64,000 nt of DNA from NCBI RefSeq assembly GCF_018131225.1, contig NZ_JAFCMM010000003.1, positions 818,001-882,000 of the forward strand, given 5' to 3'. Origin of the DNA: Bradyrhizobium sp. U87765 SZCCT0048. Lineage in GTDB: Bacteria; Pseudomonadota; Alphaproteobacteria; Rhizobiales; Xanthobacteraceae. The position numbers and the translations under genes were made by a program. Of this stretch, positions 1-6,840 are shown piece by piece. Position 1 is the stretch's first letter. Every line of letters begins with the position of its first letter. The notes beneath the pieces were generated by a model. The model made no database searches. It had not been told where the DNA came from and was given only the letters and a program-made list of their open reading frames with translations.

Positions 1-69
1 TTCCTTGCCGATGCCGTCGCCGGCGATCACTGCGATCCTGTACTTGCGGTTGCTGCCGGTGCTGGCCAT
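1..69 (-). CDS. Isocitrate/isopropylmalate/tartrate dehydrogenase family protein, N-terminus only
   Basis: The complement of the first 69 bases reads ATG followed by 22 codons: a short polar leader, then KYRIAVIAGDGIGKE. The hydrophobic strand followed by GDGIGKE is the hallmark N-terminus of the decarboxylating beta-hydroxyacid dehydrogenases (isocitrate, 3-isopropylmalate, tartrate dehydrogenase). The lysine after GDGIG and the short leader resemble the tartrate dehydrogenase/decarboxylase (TTUC) branch more than LeuB, but 23 residues cannot settle the substrate. An AGGA Shine-Dalgarno-like stretch lies just upstream. The gene runs out of the window on the left and is divergent from the ABC operon at 372, with which it may share substrate range or regulation (inference). 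Confidence 0.8.
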   Translation of the reverse strand, partial: MASTGSNRKYRIAVIAGDGIGKE

Positions 70-371
70 CTCGTCGATCCTTTTCGGGGGGCAGGTCGGT
101 GCGCCGCGCGAACGAACCGCGCGGCGCGCGCACTATGCGATGCGCGCACGCCATTGGAAACCGTCCCGCTGCCGATGGCAGTCATCCGGATTCGGCGACC
201 GGGCGCAGCCGAACAGGGCGACGCCCCACATAGCGGGTCATTTTCAGACGCACGTGCCGCCTTGTCGGTCCGCCGCTGATATATTAATTTTTGTTGCTCC
301 GCCGCGTTGCCGGCAGGACCCAACAAATCAATCACCGCCGCAACAAGGCGGACTTGAGGGAGGATGATCGG
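70..371. promoter_or_regulatory. Divergent intergenic region between dehydrogenase and ABC operon
   Basis: These 302 bases hold no convincing gene. Most is GC-rich, but an AT-rich patch at about 276-293 (GATATATTAATTTTTGTTG) looks like promoter DNA for the rightward operon. A 7-base inverted repeat, TTGTTGC at 291-297 and GCAACAA at 340-346, flanks 42 bases and could be a split operator, though chance is not excluded. The Shine-Dalgarno of the binding-protein gene (GAGGGAGG, 356-363) closes the region. Confidence 0.5.
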
Positions 372-1721
372 ATGACACGTCTGACCACCGGCCGTAGATC
401 GAGCTTCGGCCCCACCCGCCGCGGCGTCCTGCAGGGCGGCCTCGCCGCCGGCGCGCTTGGCCTCGCCGGCCTGCCCGCGCTGGCCGATCCGCAATGGAAG
501 AAGTACGCCGGCACGATGCTCGAGGCCAACCTGATCAAGGGCCCGCGCGGCGAACTGCTGCAGCGCCACGAGAAGGAGTTCACCGAGCTGACCGGCATCA
601 AGGTATCGTCGGAATTGATCCCGGAACAACAGCAGCGCCAGAAGGCCGTAATCGAGCTGACCTCCGGCAAGCCGAACTTCGACGTCGTGCACCTCAGCTA
701 TCACGTGCAGAAGCGGCAGTTCGACAAGGCGGGCTGGCTCGCCGACTTCTCCGGCTTCATCAAGGATCCCAACCTGACGACGCCGGACCTCACGCCGAGC
801 GACTTCTCGGCGGCCGGGCTGACCTACGCCACCACCGACAAGGGCCAGTTGCGCTCGCTGCCGTGGTCGGTCGACTACTTCATGCTGTACTACAACAAGG
901 AGATCTTCGCGAAGAAGAACGTCCCGTATCCCGAGACGATCGACGACATGATCCGGGCGGCAGAGCTTCTCAACGATCCCAAGGAAGGCATTTCCGGCTT
1001 CGTCGGCCGCGGCCTGCGCAACGCCAACCTGCCGATGTGGGCCAGCATCTATCTCGGCTACGGCCTCGACTTCATCGACGACAAGGGCAACCTGCTCACC
1101 GACAGCCCCGAGGCGATCGAGGCGACCAAGCAGTACCAGTATCTCCTCACCAAGGCCGGCCCTCCCGGCATTGCCGGATTCAACTGGATGGAATCCCAGG
1201 CCGCCTTCATCCAGGGCCGCGCAGCGATGTGGCTCGACGGCATCGGCTGGGCGCCGCCGCTGGAAGACCCGACACGCTCGCGCGTCGTCGGCAAGGTTGG
1301 CTACGGCGTCATGCCCAAGGGCCCCAAGATCCGGGCGTCCGCTACTTATGGCGACGGCATCGGCGTCGCCGAAGCCAGCAAGAACAAGGAGGCCGGCTAT
1401 CTCTACAGCCAGTGGGCGGTGTCCAAGCTGATGGGCGCGCGGCTGCTGCAGGTCGGCGGCGGCGTTCCCTTCCGTAATTCGGTGATCGACGATCCGGACA
1501 CCCGCAAGGGCGTCAAGATGCCGAGCGAGTGGCTCGACTGCGTCATCGGCTCGGCCAAGATCAGCAAGCTCGGCCTGCCGGTGATCGTGCCCGTGGCGGA
1601 ATTCCGCGACGTCATCGGCGCCGCACTGACCGCGACGCTGTCCGGCGCCGACCCGGCCACCGAAATGAAGAAGGCGACCGAGCAGTTCAAGCCGATCCTC
1701 GAGCGCAGCGAGAAGGGGTGA
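372..1721 (+). CDS. ABC transporter extracellular solute-binding protein, family 1 (sugar type)
   Basis: A 449-residue periplasmic binding protein that should capture a carbohydrate or related organic solute and deliver it to the two permeases downstream. The ATG at 372 is chosen because GAGGGAGG sits 8 bases upstream; longer in-frame starts lack this. The N-terminus has twin arginines at 16-17 and a hydrophobic run ending LPALADP (about 34-40), so export by Tat with cleavage near residue 38 is likely. The body has the usual layout of CUT1 binding proteins (KWKKYAGT-like start, DVVHLSYH, LPWSVDYFMLYYNKEIF, aromatic-rich hinge). First gene of an operon with 1983, 2939 and probably 3995. The substrate cannot be read from sequence; the neighbouring lyase suggests a sugar acid or deoxy-sugar. 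Confidence 0.9.
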   Translation: MTRLTTGRRSSFGPTRRGVLQGGLAAGALGLAGLPALADPQWKKYAGTMLEANLIKGPRGELLQRHEKEFTELTGIKVSSELIPEQQQRQKAVIELTSGKPNFDVVHLSYHVQKRQFDKAGWLADFSGFIKDPNLTTPDLTPSDFSAAGLTYATTDKGQLRSLPWSVDYFMLYYNKEIFAKKNVPYPETIDDMIRAAELLNDPKEGISGFVGRGLRNANLPMWASIYLGYGLDFIDDKGNLLTDSPEAIEATKQYQYLLTKAGPPGIAGFNWMESQAAFIQGRAAMWLDGIGWAPPLEDPTRSRVVGKVGYGVMPKGPKIRASATYGDGIGVAEASKNKEAGYLYSQWAVSKLMGARLLQVGGGVPFRNSVIDDPDTRKGVKMPSEWLDCVIGSAKISKLGLPVIVPVAEFRDVIGAALTATLSGADPATEMKKATEQFKPILERSEKG

Positions 1722-1792
1722 GGTGCGCGATCCACCGAGGATCGCGTCCCTTGTCGCGTCCCTTGGTGCCGATACCGGCACAGGCGCCAATC

Positions 1793-1896
1793 CCTCATCC
1801 TGAGGAGCAGGCGCAGCCTGCGTCTCGAAGGATGAGGCCGAGCGTGACGGGCCTCATGGTTCGAGACGCGGCCGTTGGCCGCTCCTCACCATCAGG
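1793..1896. repeat. Dispersed palindromic element, CTCATCCTGAGGAG type
   Basis: Two imperfect palindromes in tandem: CCTCATCCTGAGGAGC with GTCTCGAAGGATGAGG, then CCTCATGGTTCGAGACG with GCTCCTCACCATCAGG. Related copies lie at 28904, 36336 and 41375. It sits in the gap between the binding-protein gene and the first permease, where it could form an mRNA hairpin. Confidence 0.8.
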
Positions 1897-1982
1897 AGCG
1901 AACGCATGGCGACAGCGGGCAAACAACCCCCGTCACACCGAACTCGATTTTTTGATGTTCGCCACATGAGGTCTTGCTGTAC

Positions 1983-2942
1983 ATGGTCGACGCGAACGTC
2001 AAATCCACCCCGCTCATGACTGTCGGCTCCGCCGCGGAGCGCGGCGCTGTGGCGACCGCCGCGCCATGGCGGCCGCCGAGCTACTGGCCGTTCGTCGTGC
2101 CCGCCGTCCTCGTGGTCGGCGGCGTCATCATCTTCCCCTGGGTGTTCACCGTCTGGATGAGCCTGCAGGGCTGGAAGGTCGGCGAGGCGCCGCGCTTTGT
2201 CGGCCTTGCCAACTACGTCCGTCTGCTCACCGACGCCCGCTTTATCGATGCCACCATCCACACCCTCGTCTACACCGTGCTGGCGGTCGTCCTGCCGCTG
2301 GTGCTCGGCGTCGTCGCCGCGCTGATCTTCCATGCCAAATTCCCTGCGCGCGGCCTGCTGCGCGGCCTGTTCGTGATGCCGATGATGGCGACGCCCGTCG
2401 CCATCGCACTGGTGTGGACCATGATGTTCCACCCGCAGCTCGGCGTCATGAACTACCTGCTGTCGCTGGTCGGCATTCCGGCGCAGCTGTGGATCTTCCA
2501 TCCCGCCACCGTCATCCCGTCGCTGGTGCTGGTCGAGACCTGGCAGTGGACGCCGCTGGTGATGCTGATCCTGCTCGGCGGCCTCGCCGCCATTCCGACC
2601 GAGCCCTACGAGAGCGCGCTGATGGACGGCGCCAGCCAGTGGCAGATGTTCCGCTACATCACCCTGCCGCTGCTCGCCCCGTTCATGCTGGTTGCCGCAA
2701 TCATCCGCACCATCGACGCGGTGAAGAGCTTTGACATCATCTTCGCCATGACCCAGGGCGGCCCCGGCACGGCGTCCGAGACCATCAACCTTTATCTCTA
2801 CTCGGTCGCGTTCGTGTACTACGACGTCGGCTACGGCTCGGCGATCGCGCTGGTATTCTTCCTGCTGGTGGTGGCGCTGTCGGTGCTGCTGCTGTATCTG
2901 CGCCGCCGCACCCAGTGGATGGACGTGGGGACATCGGCATGA
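1983..2942 (+). CDS. Sugar ABC transporter permease, MalF type
   Basis: A 319-residue inner-membrane protein with about six hydrophobic helices after a 35-residue cytoplasmic lead. Near the C-terminus, EPYESALMDGASQWQMFRYI matches the EAA loop (EAA---G pattern) that docks on the ATPase in CUT1 carbohydrate importers. The ATG at 1983 is preferred over a TTG at 1974 because GAGG (1968-1971) is 11 bases from the ATG but only 2 from the TTG. The stop overlaps the start of the next permease (ATGA at 2939-2942), so the two are translationally coupled. It would form a heterodimeric channel with the 2939 product. Confidence 0.92.
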   Translation: MVDANVKSTPLMTVGSAAERGAVATAAPWRPPSYWPFVVPAVLVVGGVIIFPWVFTVWMSLQGWKVGEAPRFVGLANYVRLLTDARFIDATIHTLVYTVLAVVLPLVLGVVAALIFHAKFPARGLLRGLFVMPMMATPVAIALVWTMMFHPQLGVMNYLLSLVGIPAQLWIFHPATVIPSLVLVETWQWTPLVMLILLGGLAAIPTEPYESALMDGASQWQMFRYITLPLLAPFMLVAAIIRTIDAVKSFDIIFAMTQGGPGTASETINLYLYSVAFVYYDVGYGSAIALVFFLLVVALSVLLLYLRRRTQWMDVGTSA

Positions 2943-3760
2943 TCCGGATCGTCCTGCAGCGTATCGGGCTCGTCTTCGCCGCCATCGTGCTGGTGTCGCC
3001 GGCGATCCTGTTCTTCATCTGGATGTTGTCGCTGTCGCTGAAATACGAGGTCGACAACTCCGCCTATCCGCCGATCCTGATCCCGACCACCGTCACCTTC
3101 GACAATTATGTCCAGGTGATGCAGTCCAACCGCTTCGTGCAGTATTTCTTCAACAGCCTGATCGTCACGGGATCGGCGACGCTGCTCGGTCTCATCGTCG
3201 GCGTCCCCGCGGGTTACGGCATCGCTCGCATGAAGGCGATGAAGTCGGCGTTCGTGGTGCTGATCGCGCGCATGACGCCGGGCCTGTCCTACCTGATCCC
3301 ACTATTCCTGCTGTTCCAGTGGCTGGGCCTGATGGGCACGCTGCTGCCGCAGATCCTGATCCATCTCGTCATCACCGTGCCGATCGTGATCTACATCATG
3401 ATCAACTACTTCGACACTACGCCGATGGAGCTGGAGGAGGCCGCGATCATCGACGGCGCCAGCCGCTGGCAGGTGTTTCGCCATGTCGCGCTGCCGATCG
3501 CCAAACCAGGCATCGCGGTGTCGTTCATCCTCGCCGTGATCTTCTCCTGGAACAATTTCGCCTTCGGCATCGTACTCGCCGGCCGCGAGACCCGCACGCT
3601 GCCGGTCGCGGTCTACAACATGATCTCGTTCGACCAGCTGAGCTGGGGCCCACTCGCCGCCGCCGCACTGGTGGTCACGCTGCCGGTGTTGCTGCTGACC
3701 CTAGTCGCCCAGCGCCAGATCGTCGCCGGCCTCACCGCGGGCGCGGTGAAGGGTGGGTAG
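2939..3760 (+). CDS. Sugar ABC transporter permease, MalG type
   Basis: A 273-residue second permease starting at the ATG inside the ATGA overlap with the previous gene. It shows six predicted membrane helices and the coupling loop MELEEAAIIDGASRWQVFRH, a textbook EAA motif. Partner of the 1983 permease in a CUT1-type importer. No gene for the cognate ATPase (MalK/UgpC type) follows: the next gene is a lyase, and upstream lies a divergent dehydrogenase. The importer must therefore borrow an ATPase encoded elsewhere. Confidence 0.92.
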   Translation: MIRIVLQRIGLVFAAIVLVSPAILFFIWMLSLSLKYEVDNSAYPPILIPTTVTFDNYVQVMQSNRFVQYFFNSLIVTGSATLLGLIVGVPAGYGIARMKAMKSAFVVLIARMTPGLSYLIPLFLLFQWLGLMGTLLPQILIHLVITVPIVIYIMINYFDTTPMELEEAAIIDGASRWQVFRHVALPIAKPGIAVSFILAVIFSWNNFAFGIVLAGRETRTLPVAVYNMISFDQLSWGPLAAAALVVTLPVLLLTLVAQRQIVAGLTAGAVKGG

Positions 3761-3819
3761 CGGGCGATGGCTTGGAGCTTATTTTGGAGCTGATCCAGTA
3801 GCTTCGCGCGTCAACGTAA

Positions 3820-3936
3820 TCCGTCACCCTGAGGTGGCCATGCAAAGCATGGCCCTCGAAGGGCGACGGCCCGAGCAGTAGCTCAGCGGCCGTCCATCCT
3901 TCGAGGCTCGCTCCGCTCGCACCTCAGGATGACGGA
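3820..3936. repeat. Dispersed palindromic element, TCCGTCA-CCTGAGGTG type
   Basis: A 117-base element whose ends are inverted repeats (TCCGTCACCCTGAGGTG at the left, CACCTCAGGATGACGGA at the right) with an internal GCATGGCC..GGCC core. Nearly the same sequence occurs at 20453-20569, and variants at 25314, 33063 and 38538. It lies between the permease and the DapA-like gene. Confidence 0.85.
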
Positions 3937-3994
3937 TAACCTTTCGCCCGAACTCATCAGATCTCGGCGTGCTTGATAAGAAACGGGACATTCC

Positions 3995-4894
3995 ATGATG
4001 GACGCTAGCGCCTTCCACGGCATTCACGGCATCGTCTACGCGCTGTTCGACGCCGACGAGAAGCTCAACCGCGCCGCGATGCGGCGGCAGGTACAGTGCT
4101 GCCTCGCCTCCGGCGTTCATGGCATGGCCGCGCTCGGCCTCGCCACCGAGGTGTTAAAGTTGTCCTTCGACGAGCGTGTCGCAGTGATGGAATGGACGGC
4201 GGAAGATGTCGCCGGCCGCGTGCCGCTGGGCTTCACCATCTTCGGCGGCTCGGTCGCCGAGCAGATCGCGCAGGTGCGCGCGGCCGAACAGAACCGCGCC
4301 GACTGGGTGATCCTGCAGCCGCCGATGGTCGGCAGCTTCGCCGCCGGCGAATACATCGCGTTCTTCGGCCGGGTCGCAGAGGCGACGCGGCTGCCGGTCG
4401 GCATCCAGAACGCGCCGGCCTATATGGGCCGCGGCCTCACCGCCGACGAGATCGCCGAACTCGTGACGCGCTATCCCAACATCCGCCTGCTCAAGGGCGA
4501 GGGGCCCGCCACCGACATCCGCGGCGTCATCGAGCGCACGAAAGGCCGTGTGCCGGTGTTCAACGGCCGCGGCGGCCTCGAGCTGATCGATAACCTGCGC
4601 GCCGGCTGCGCCGGGCTCATTCTCGCGCCCGATGTCATCGACCATGCGGTGCGCGCCTACGACGCCTTCCGCGTCGGCAATGAGGCCGAGGCCGAGCGCA
4701 TCTACCAGAGCATCCTGCCGGCCATCGTGTTCGTGATGCAGTCGGTCGAGAGCCTGATCTGCTATGGCAAGCGCCTGTTCGCCGCCCGCGCCGGCCTCGC
4801 CGTCCACGACCGCGGCCCGGCGCTACGGCCGACCGCGTTCGGACTGGAGCTGGTGGCGAGGTTTGCGTACGAGCTCGGGCCGCTCGGCCGCTGA
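3995..4894 (+). CDS. Dihydrodipicolinate synthase (DapA/NanA) family lyase or aldolase
   Basis: A 299-residue class I aldolase-type TIM barrel. The Schiff-base lysine is K167 in RLLKGEG. Two active-site landmarks of true DapA are altered: the GTTGE loop reads GLATE (48-52), and the tyrosine of the YNxP motif is glutamine (IQNAPAYMG, Q138). It is therefore unlikely to make dihydrodipicolinate; a sugar-acid dehydratase or aldolase of the same fold is more plausible. It follows the transporter genes after a palindromic repeat and may be co-transcribed, acting on what the transporter brings in (inference). A weak GGGA precedes the ATG; the second ATG (3998) could also be used. Confidence 0.85.
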   Translation: MMDASAFHGIHGIVYALFDADEKLNRAAMRRQVQCCLASGVHGMAALGLATEVLKLSFDERVAVMEWTAEDVAGRVPLGFTIFGGSVAEQIAQVRAAEQNRADWVILQPPMVGSFAAGEYIAFFGRVAEATRLPVGIQNAPAYMGRGLTADEIAELVTRYPNIRLLKGEGPATDIRGVIERTKGRVPVFNGRGGLELIDNLRAGCAGLILAPDVIDHAVRAYDAFRVGNEAEAERIYQSILPAIVFVMQSVESLICYGKRLFAARAGLAVHDRGPALRPTAFGLELVARFAYELGPLGR

Positions 4895-4930
4895 GCACCT
4901 TGCACCGGGACCCGCTTCGAGGCAAAAATA

Positions 4931-4954
4931 GAAACCATTGAATCTCATCGTTTC
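4931..4954. promoter_or_regulatory. Operator-like inverted repeat upstream of the LysR gene
   Basis: GAAACC and CGTTTC arms separated by 12 bases, inside the context TAGAAACC..CTCAT.GTTTC.GATC. The same arrangement with perfect arms occurs at 6568-6591. It ends 9 bases before the LysR start codon, a position suited to autoregulation. Confidence 0.6.
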
Positions 4955-4963
4955 GGATCACCC

Positions 4964-5923
4964 ATGTCAAAACTGCCCGATCTCGAAGGCCTCGCGATTT
5001 TCGCCAAGGTGGTGGAGATGCGCTCCTTCGTCGGCGCCGCCAGCGAGCTTGGGCTGTCCAAGGCCACGGTGTCCAAGGCGATCAGCCGGGTCGAGGCGCG
5101 GCTCGGCACGCGGCTGTTCAACCGCACGTCGCGCCGCTTCGCGCTGACGGACGCCGGCAAGATGCTGGCGGAGCGCGCAGCGCAGCTCCTGGCCGACGGC
5201 GAGGCGATCGAGAACGATGCGCTGGCGCAGTCAGCGACGCCGCGCGGCCGCATCCGCCTTGCGGTGCCGATGTCGTTCGGCGTGCGCCATGTCGGCGCGC
5301 TGCTGCCGGACTTCCTGGCGATGTATCCGGAGGTGTCGGTCGACCTGCATCTCAGCGACGCACCGGTCGACCTCGTCGGCGAAGGCTTCGACGCAGCGCT
5401 GCGCATCGCGGTGATGCCGGATTCATCGCTGGTGGCGCGGCGTCTGTGCGCGATCGCGCGCTATGTGCTGGCGGCGCCGTCCTATCTCGAACGCCATGGC
5501 CGGCCGCGGCATCCACTCGACCTCGCGACGCATCAATGTCTCGGCTATGCGTATCTGTCGACCGCCGACACCTGGCACTTCACCAACAGCGCGGGCGAGC
5601 ATGCCAGCGTGCGACCGAATGGTCCCCTGCGGGTCAACAACAGCGACGCGCTGATGCCGGCGCTGCTCGCGGGCCTTGGCGTCGCGGAGCTGCCTGAGTT
5701 CATCGCCGCCGACGCGCTCGCCGAGCGGCGGCTGGAGATCATCCTGGAGGACTGGCAGATCCCGCAGGCGGCGCTGCATTTCGTCACGCCGTCGGCGGGG
5801 CCGCGGCCAGCGCGCATCGACGCGCTGGCCGAATTTCTCGCCAGGCGGCTGTCGAAGCCGTCCTGGGTGACCTGTCAGGAAAAGAAGGCCGAGCTCAAGC
5901 TCAGGCGCGCACGCGCGCGATGA
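4964..5923 (+). CDS. LysR-family transcriptional regulator
   Basis: A 319-residue regulator: winged helix-turn-helix at about residues 5-65 (FVGAASELGLSKATVSKAIS) followed by a periplasmic-binding-protein-like effector domain. The style (RLFNRTSRRFALTDAG, RIRLAVPMSFGVRHV) is that of the AaeR/DsdC-like group common beside oxidoreductases. It converges on the FMN reductase at 5901, and the two stop regions overlap by 23 bases. An inverted repeat upstream of this gene recurs upstream of the reductase, so the reductase is its likely target. Effector unknown. Confidence 0.92.
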   Translation: MSKLPDLEGLAIFAKVVEMRSFVGAASELGLSKATVSKAISRVEARLGTRLFNRTSRRFALTDAGKMLAERAAQLLADGEAIENDALAQSATPRGRIRLAVPMSFGVRHVGALLPDFLAMYPEVSVDLHLSDAPVDLVGEGFDAALRIAVMPDSSLVARRLCAIARYVLAAPSYLERHGRPRHPLDLATHQCLGYAYLSTADTWHFTNSAGEHASVRPNGPLRVNNSDALMPALLAGLGVAELPEFIAADALAERRLEIILEDWQIPQAALHFVTPSAGPRPARIDALAEFLARRLSKPSWVTCQEKKAELKLRRARAR

Positions 5924-6458
5924 ACTTGCCGAACGCCTCGAGCTGCTGGGCGACGATCTTGCGGGTCGGCTCGTCGGTCAGCTCGAGCTTGTCGTTGAAC
6001 TTGGTGTGCGCCGAGCCGACGAAGATCTCCGGCGTGTTGAACGTGAAGGCATTGAGGAACACCAGGATCGAGCGCAGGTGATACTGCATGCGGGCGCCGC
6101 CGAGCGGACCGCCTGTCGCCGACTGGATCGCCACCGGCTTGTCCTTGAACGGCTGGTGCTCGAGACGCGACACCCAGTCGATCGCGTTCTTGAGCGCGCC
6201 GGGCACCGAGTAGTTGTACTCCGGGGAGATGATGATGATGCCATCGGCGGCGCGCAGCGCGTCGGCGAAGGTCTTGACCGCCTCGGGGAAGCCGGAGCCG
6301 TTCTGGATATCGGCGTTGTACAGCGGGAAGCTGTCATAGGCGGGGGCTTCGGTCAGCGTCATGCCGGCCGGCGCCAGCGCCGGGAGCGCGCGCTGTAAGG
6401 CGGAGTTGAACGAGCCTTTGCGCAGGCTGCCACTGATGGTGACCACGTTGATCGTCAT
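5901..6458 (-). CDS. NADPH-dependent FMN reductase (flavodoxin-like)
   Basis: A 185-residue flavodoxin-fold enzyme that should reduce flavin or small electrophiles (quinones, azo or chromate type) with NAD(P)H in the cytoplasm. The FMN phosphate loop is SGSLRKGSFNS (9-19), and SPEYNYSVPGALKNAIDW (79-96) is the second flavin-binding motif of the family. The ATG at 6458 is preceded by an AGAGG; a longer in-frame start adds 12 residues without a good ribosome site. Tail-to-tail with the LysR regulator. Confidence 0.92.
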   Translation of the reverse strand: MTINVVTISGSLRKGSFNSALQRALPALAPAGMTLTEAPAYDSFPLYNADIQNGSGFPEAVKTFADALRAADGIIIISPEYNYSVPGALKNAIDWVSRLEHQPFKDKPVAIQSATGGPLGGARMQYHLRSILVFLNAFTFNTPEIFVGSAHTKFNDKLELTDEPTRKIVAQQLEAFGKFIARVRA

Positions 6459-6567
6459 TGTCCGAAAACCTCTGTCAGGAAAACCGCTTGCCACAGCCCG
6501 CCGGGCATCCCTCGATCACCCGCGGCCTGCAATGCAACATACCCTGCCAGCGTGACTTTAAAATATA

Positions 6568-6591
6568 GAAACCTTGGAAACTCATGGTTTC
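6568..6591. promoter_or_regulatory. Operator-like inverted repeat upstream of the FMN reductase
   Basis: Perfect arms GAAACC and GGTTTC around 12 bases, matching the element before the LysR gene at 4931-4954 over about 30 positions. A TATATT -10-like box for the leftward reductase gene lies directly next to it (complement of 6562-6567), so a bound LysR protein would sit at the promoter. Confidence 0.62.
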
Positions 6592-6797
6592 CGATCCGGG
6601 CAGACGGCCCCGACACGACCCTGATGCCCCGCGACGGCCGCTGTCCCCGCCACCCCAGCCGTGGCGAGCATGGGCCTGCCGTCTGGGCCTGCTGTCCGGC
6701 CTGCCCCGAATCGCCCAGCGTCCGCCAAGCCCCGCAATCCACCAAACCCACTGTCGCCCGTTGCAGCCCCGCACCGGCCGCCCTGATAGGTGGGAAG
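6592..6797. other. Non-coding stretch before the GH26 gene
   Basis: The 382 bases between the reductase start and the GH26 start hold, from left to right, the reductase leader, the operator at 6568-6591, this GC-rich segment, and a terminator-like hairpin at 6798. No gene with good codon bias was seen in this segment; it presumably carries the promoter and 5' leader of the GH26 gene. Confidence 0.4.
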
Positions 6798-6824
6798 ACG
6801 CCGCGCCGATGAGCGCGGCGTTTT
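6798..6824 (+). terminator. Terminator-like hairpin in the leader of the GH26 gene
   Basis: ACGCCGCGC and GCGCGGCGT form a perfect 9-base stem around CGATGA and are followed by TTTT. This has the form of an intrinsic terminator but lies only 16 bases before the GH26 start and directly before its GGAGG (6828-6832). It could end an upstream leader RNA, or act as an attenuator for the glycosidase gene. Confidence 0.7.
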
Positions 6825-6840
6825 CGCGGAGGCTCAGCCC

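Noticed and set aside
27-1790. Leftward 587-codon open frame over the binding-protein gene
   Set aside because: Antisense to the binding-protein gene with its signal sequence and ribosome site; the real leftward gene is only the 1-69 fragment in another frame.
3820-3936. Dispersed palindromes considered as insertion sequences
   Set aside because: About 50-170 bases with no coding capacity and no target-site duplication apparent; best treated as REP/BIME-like repeats.
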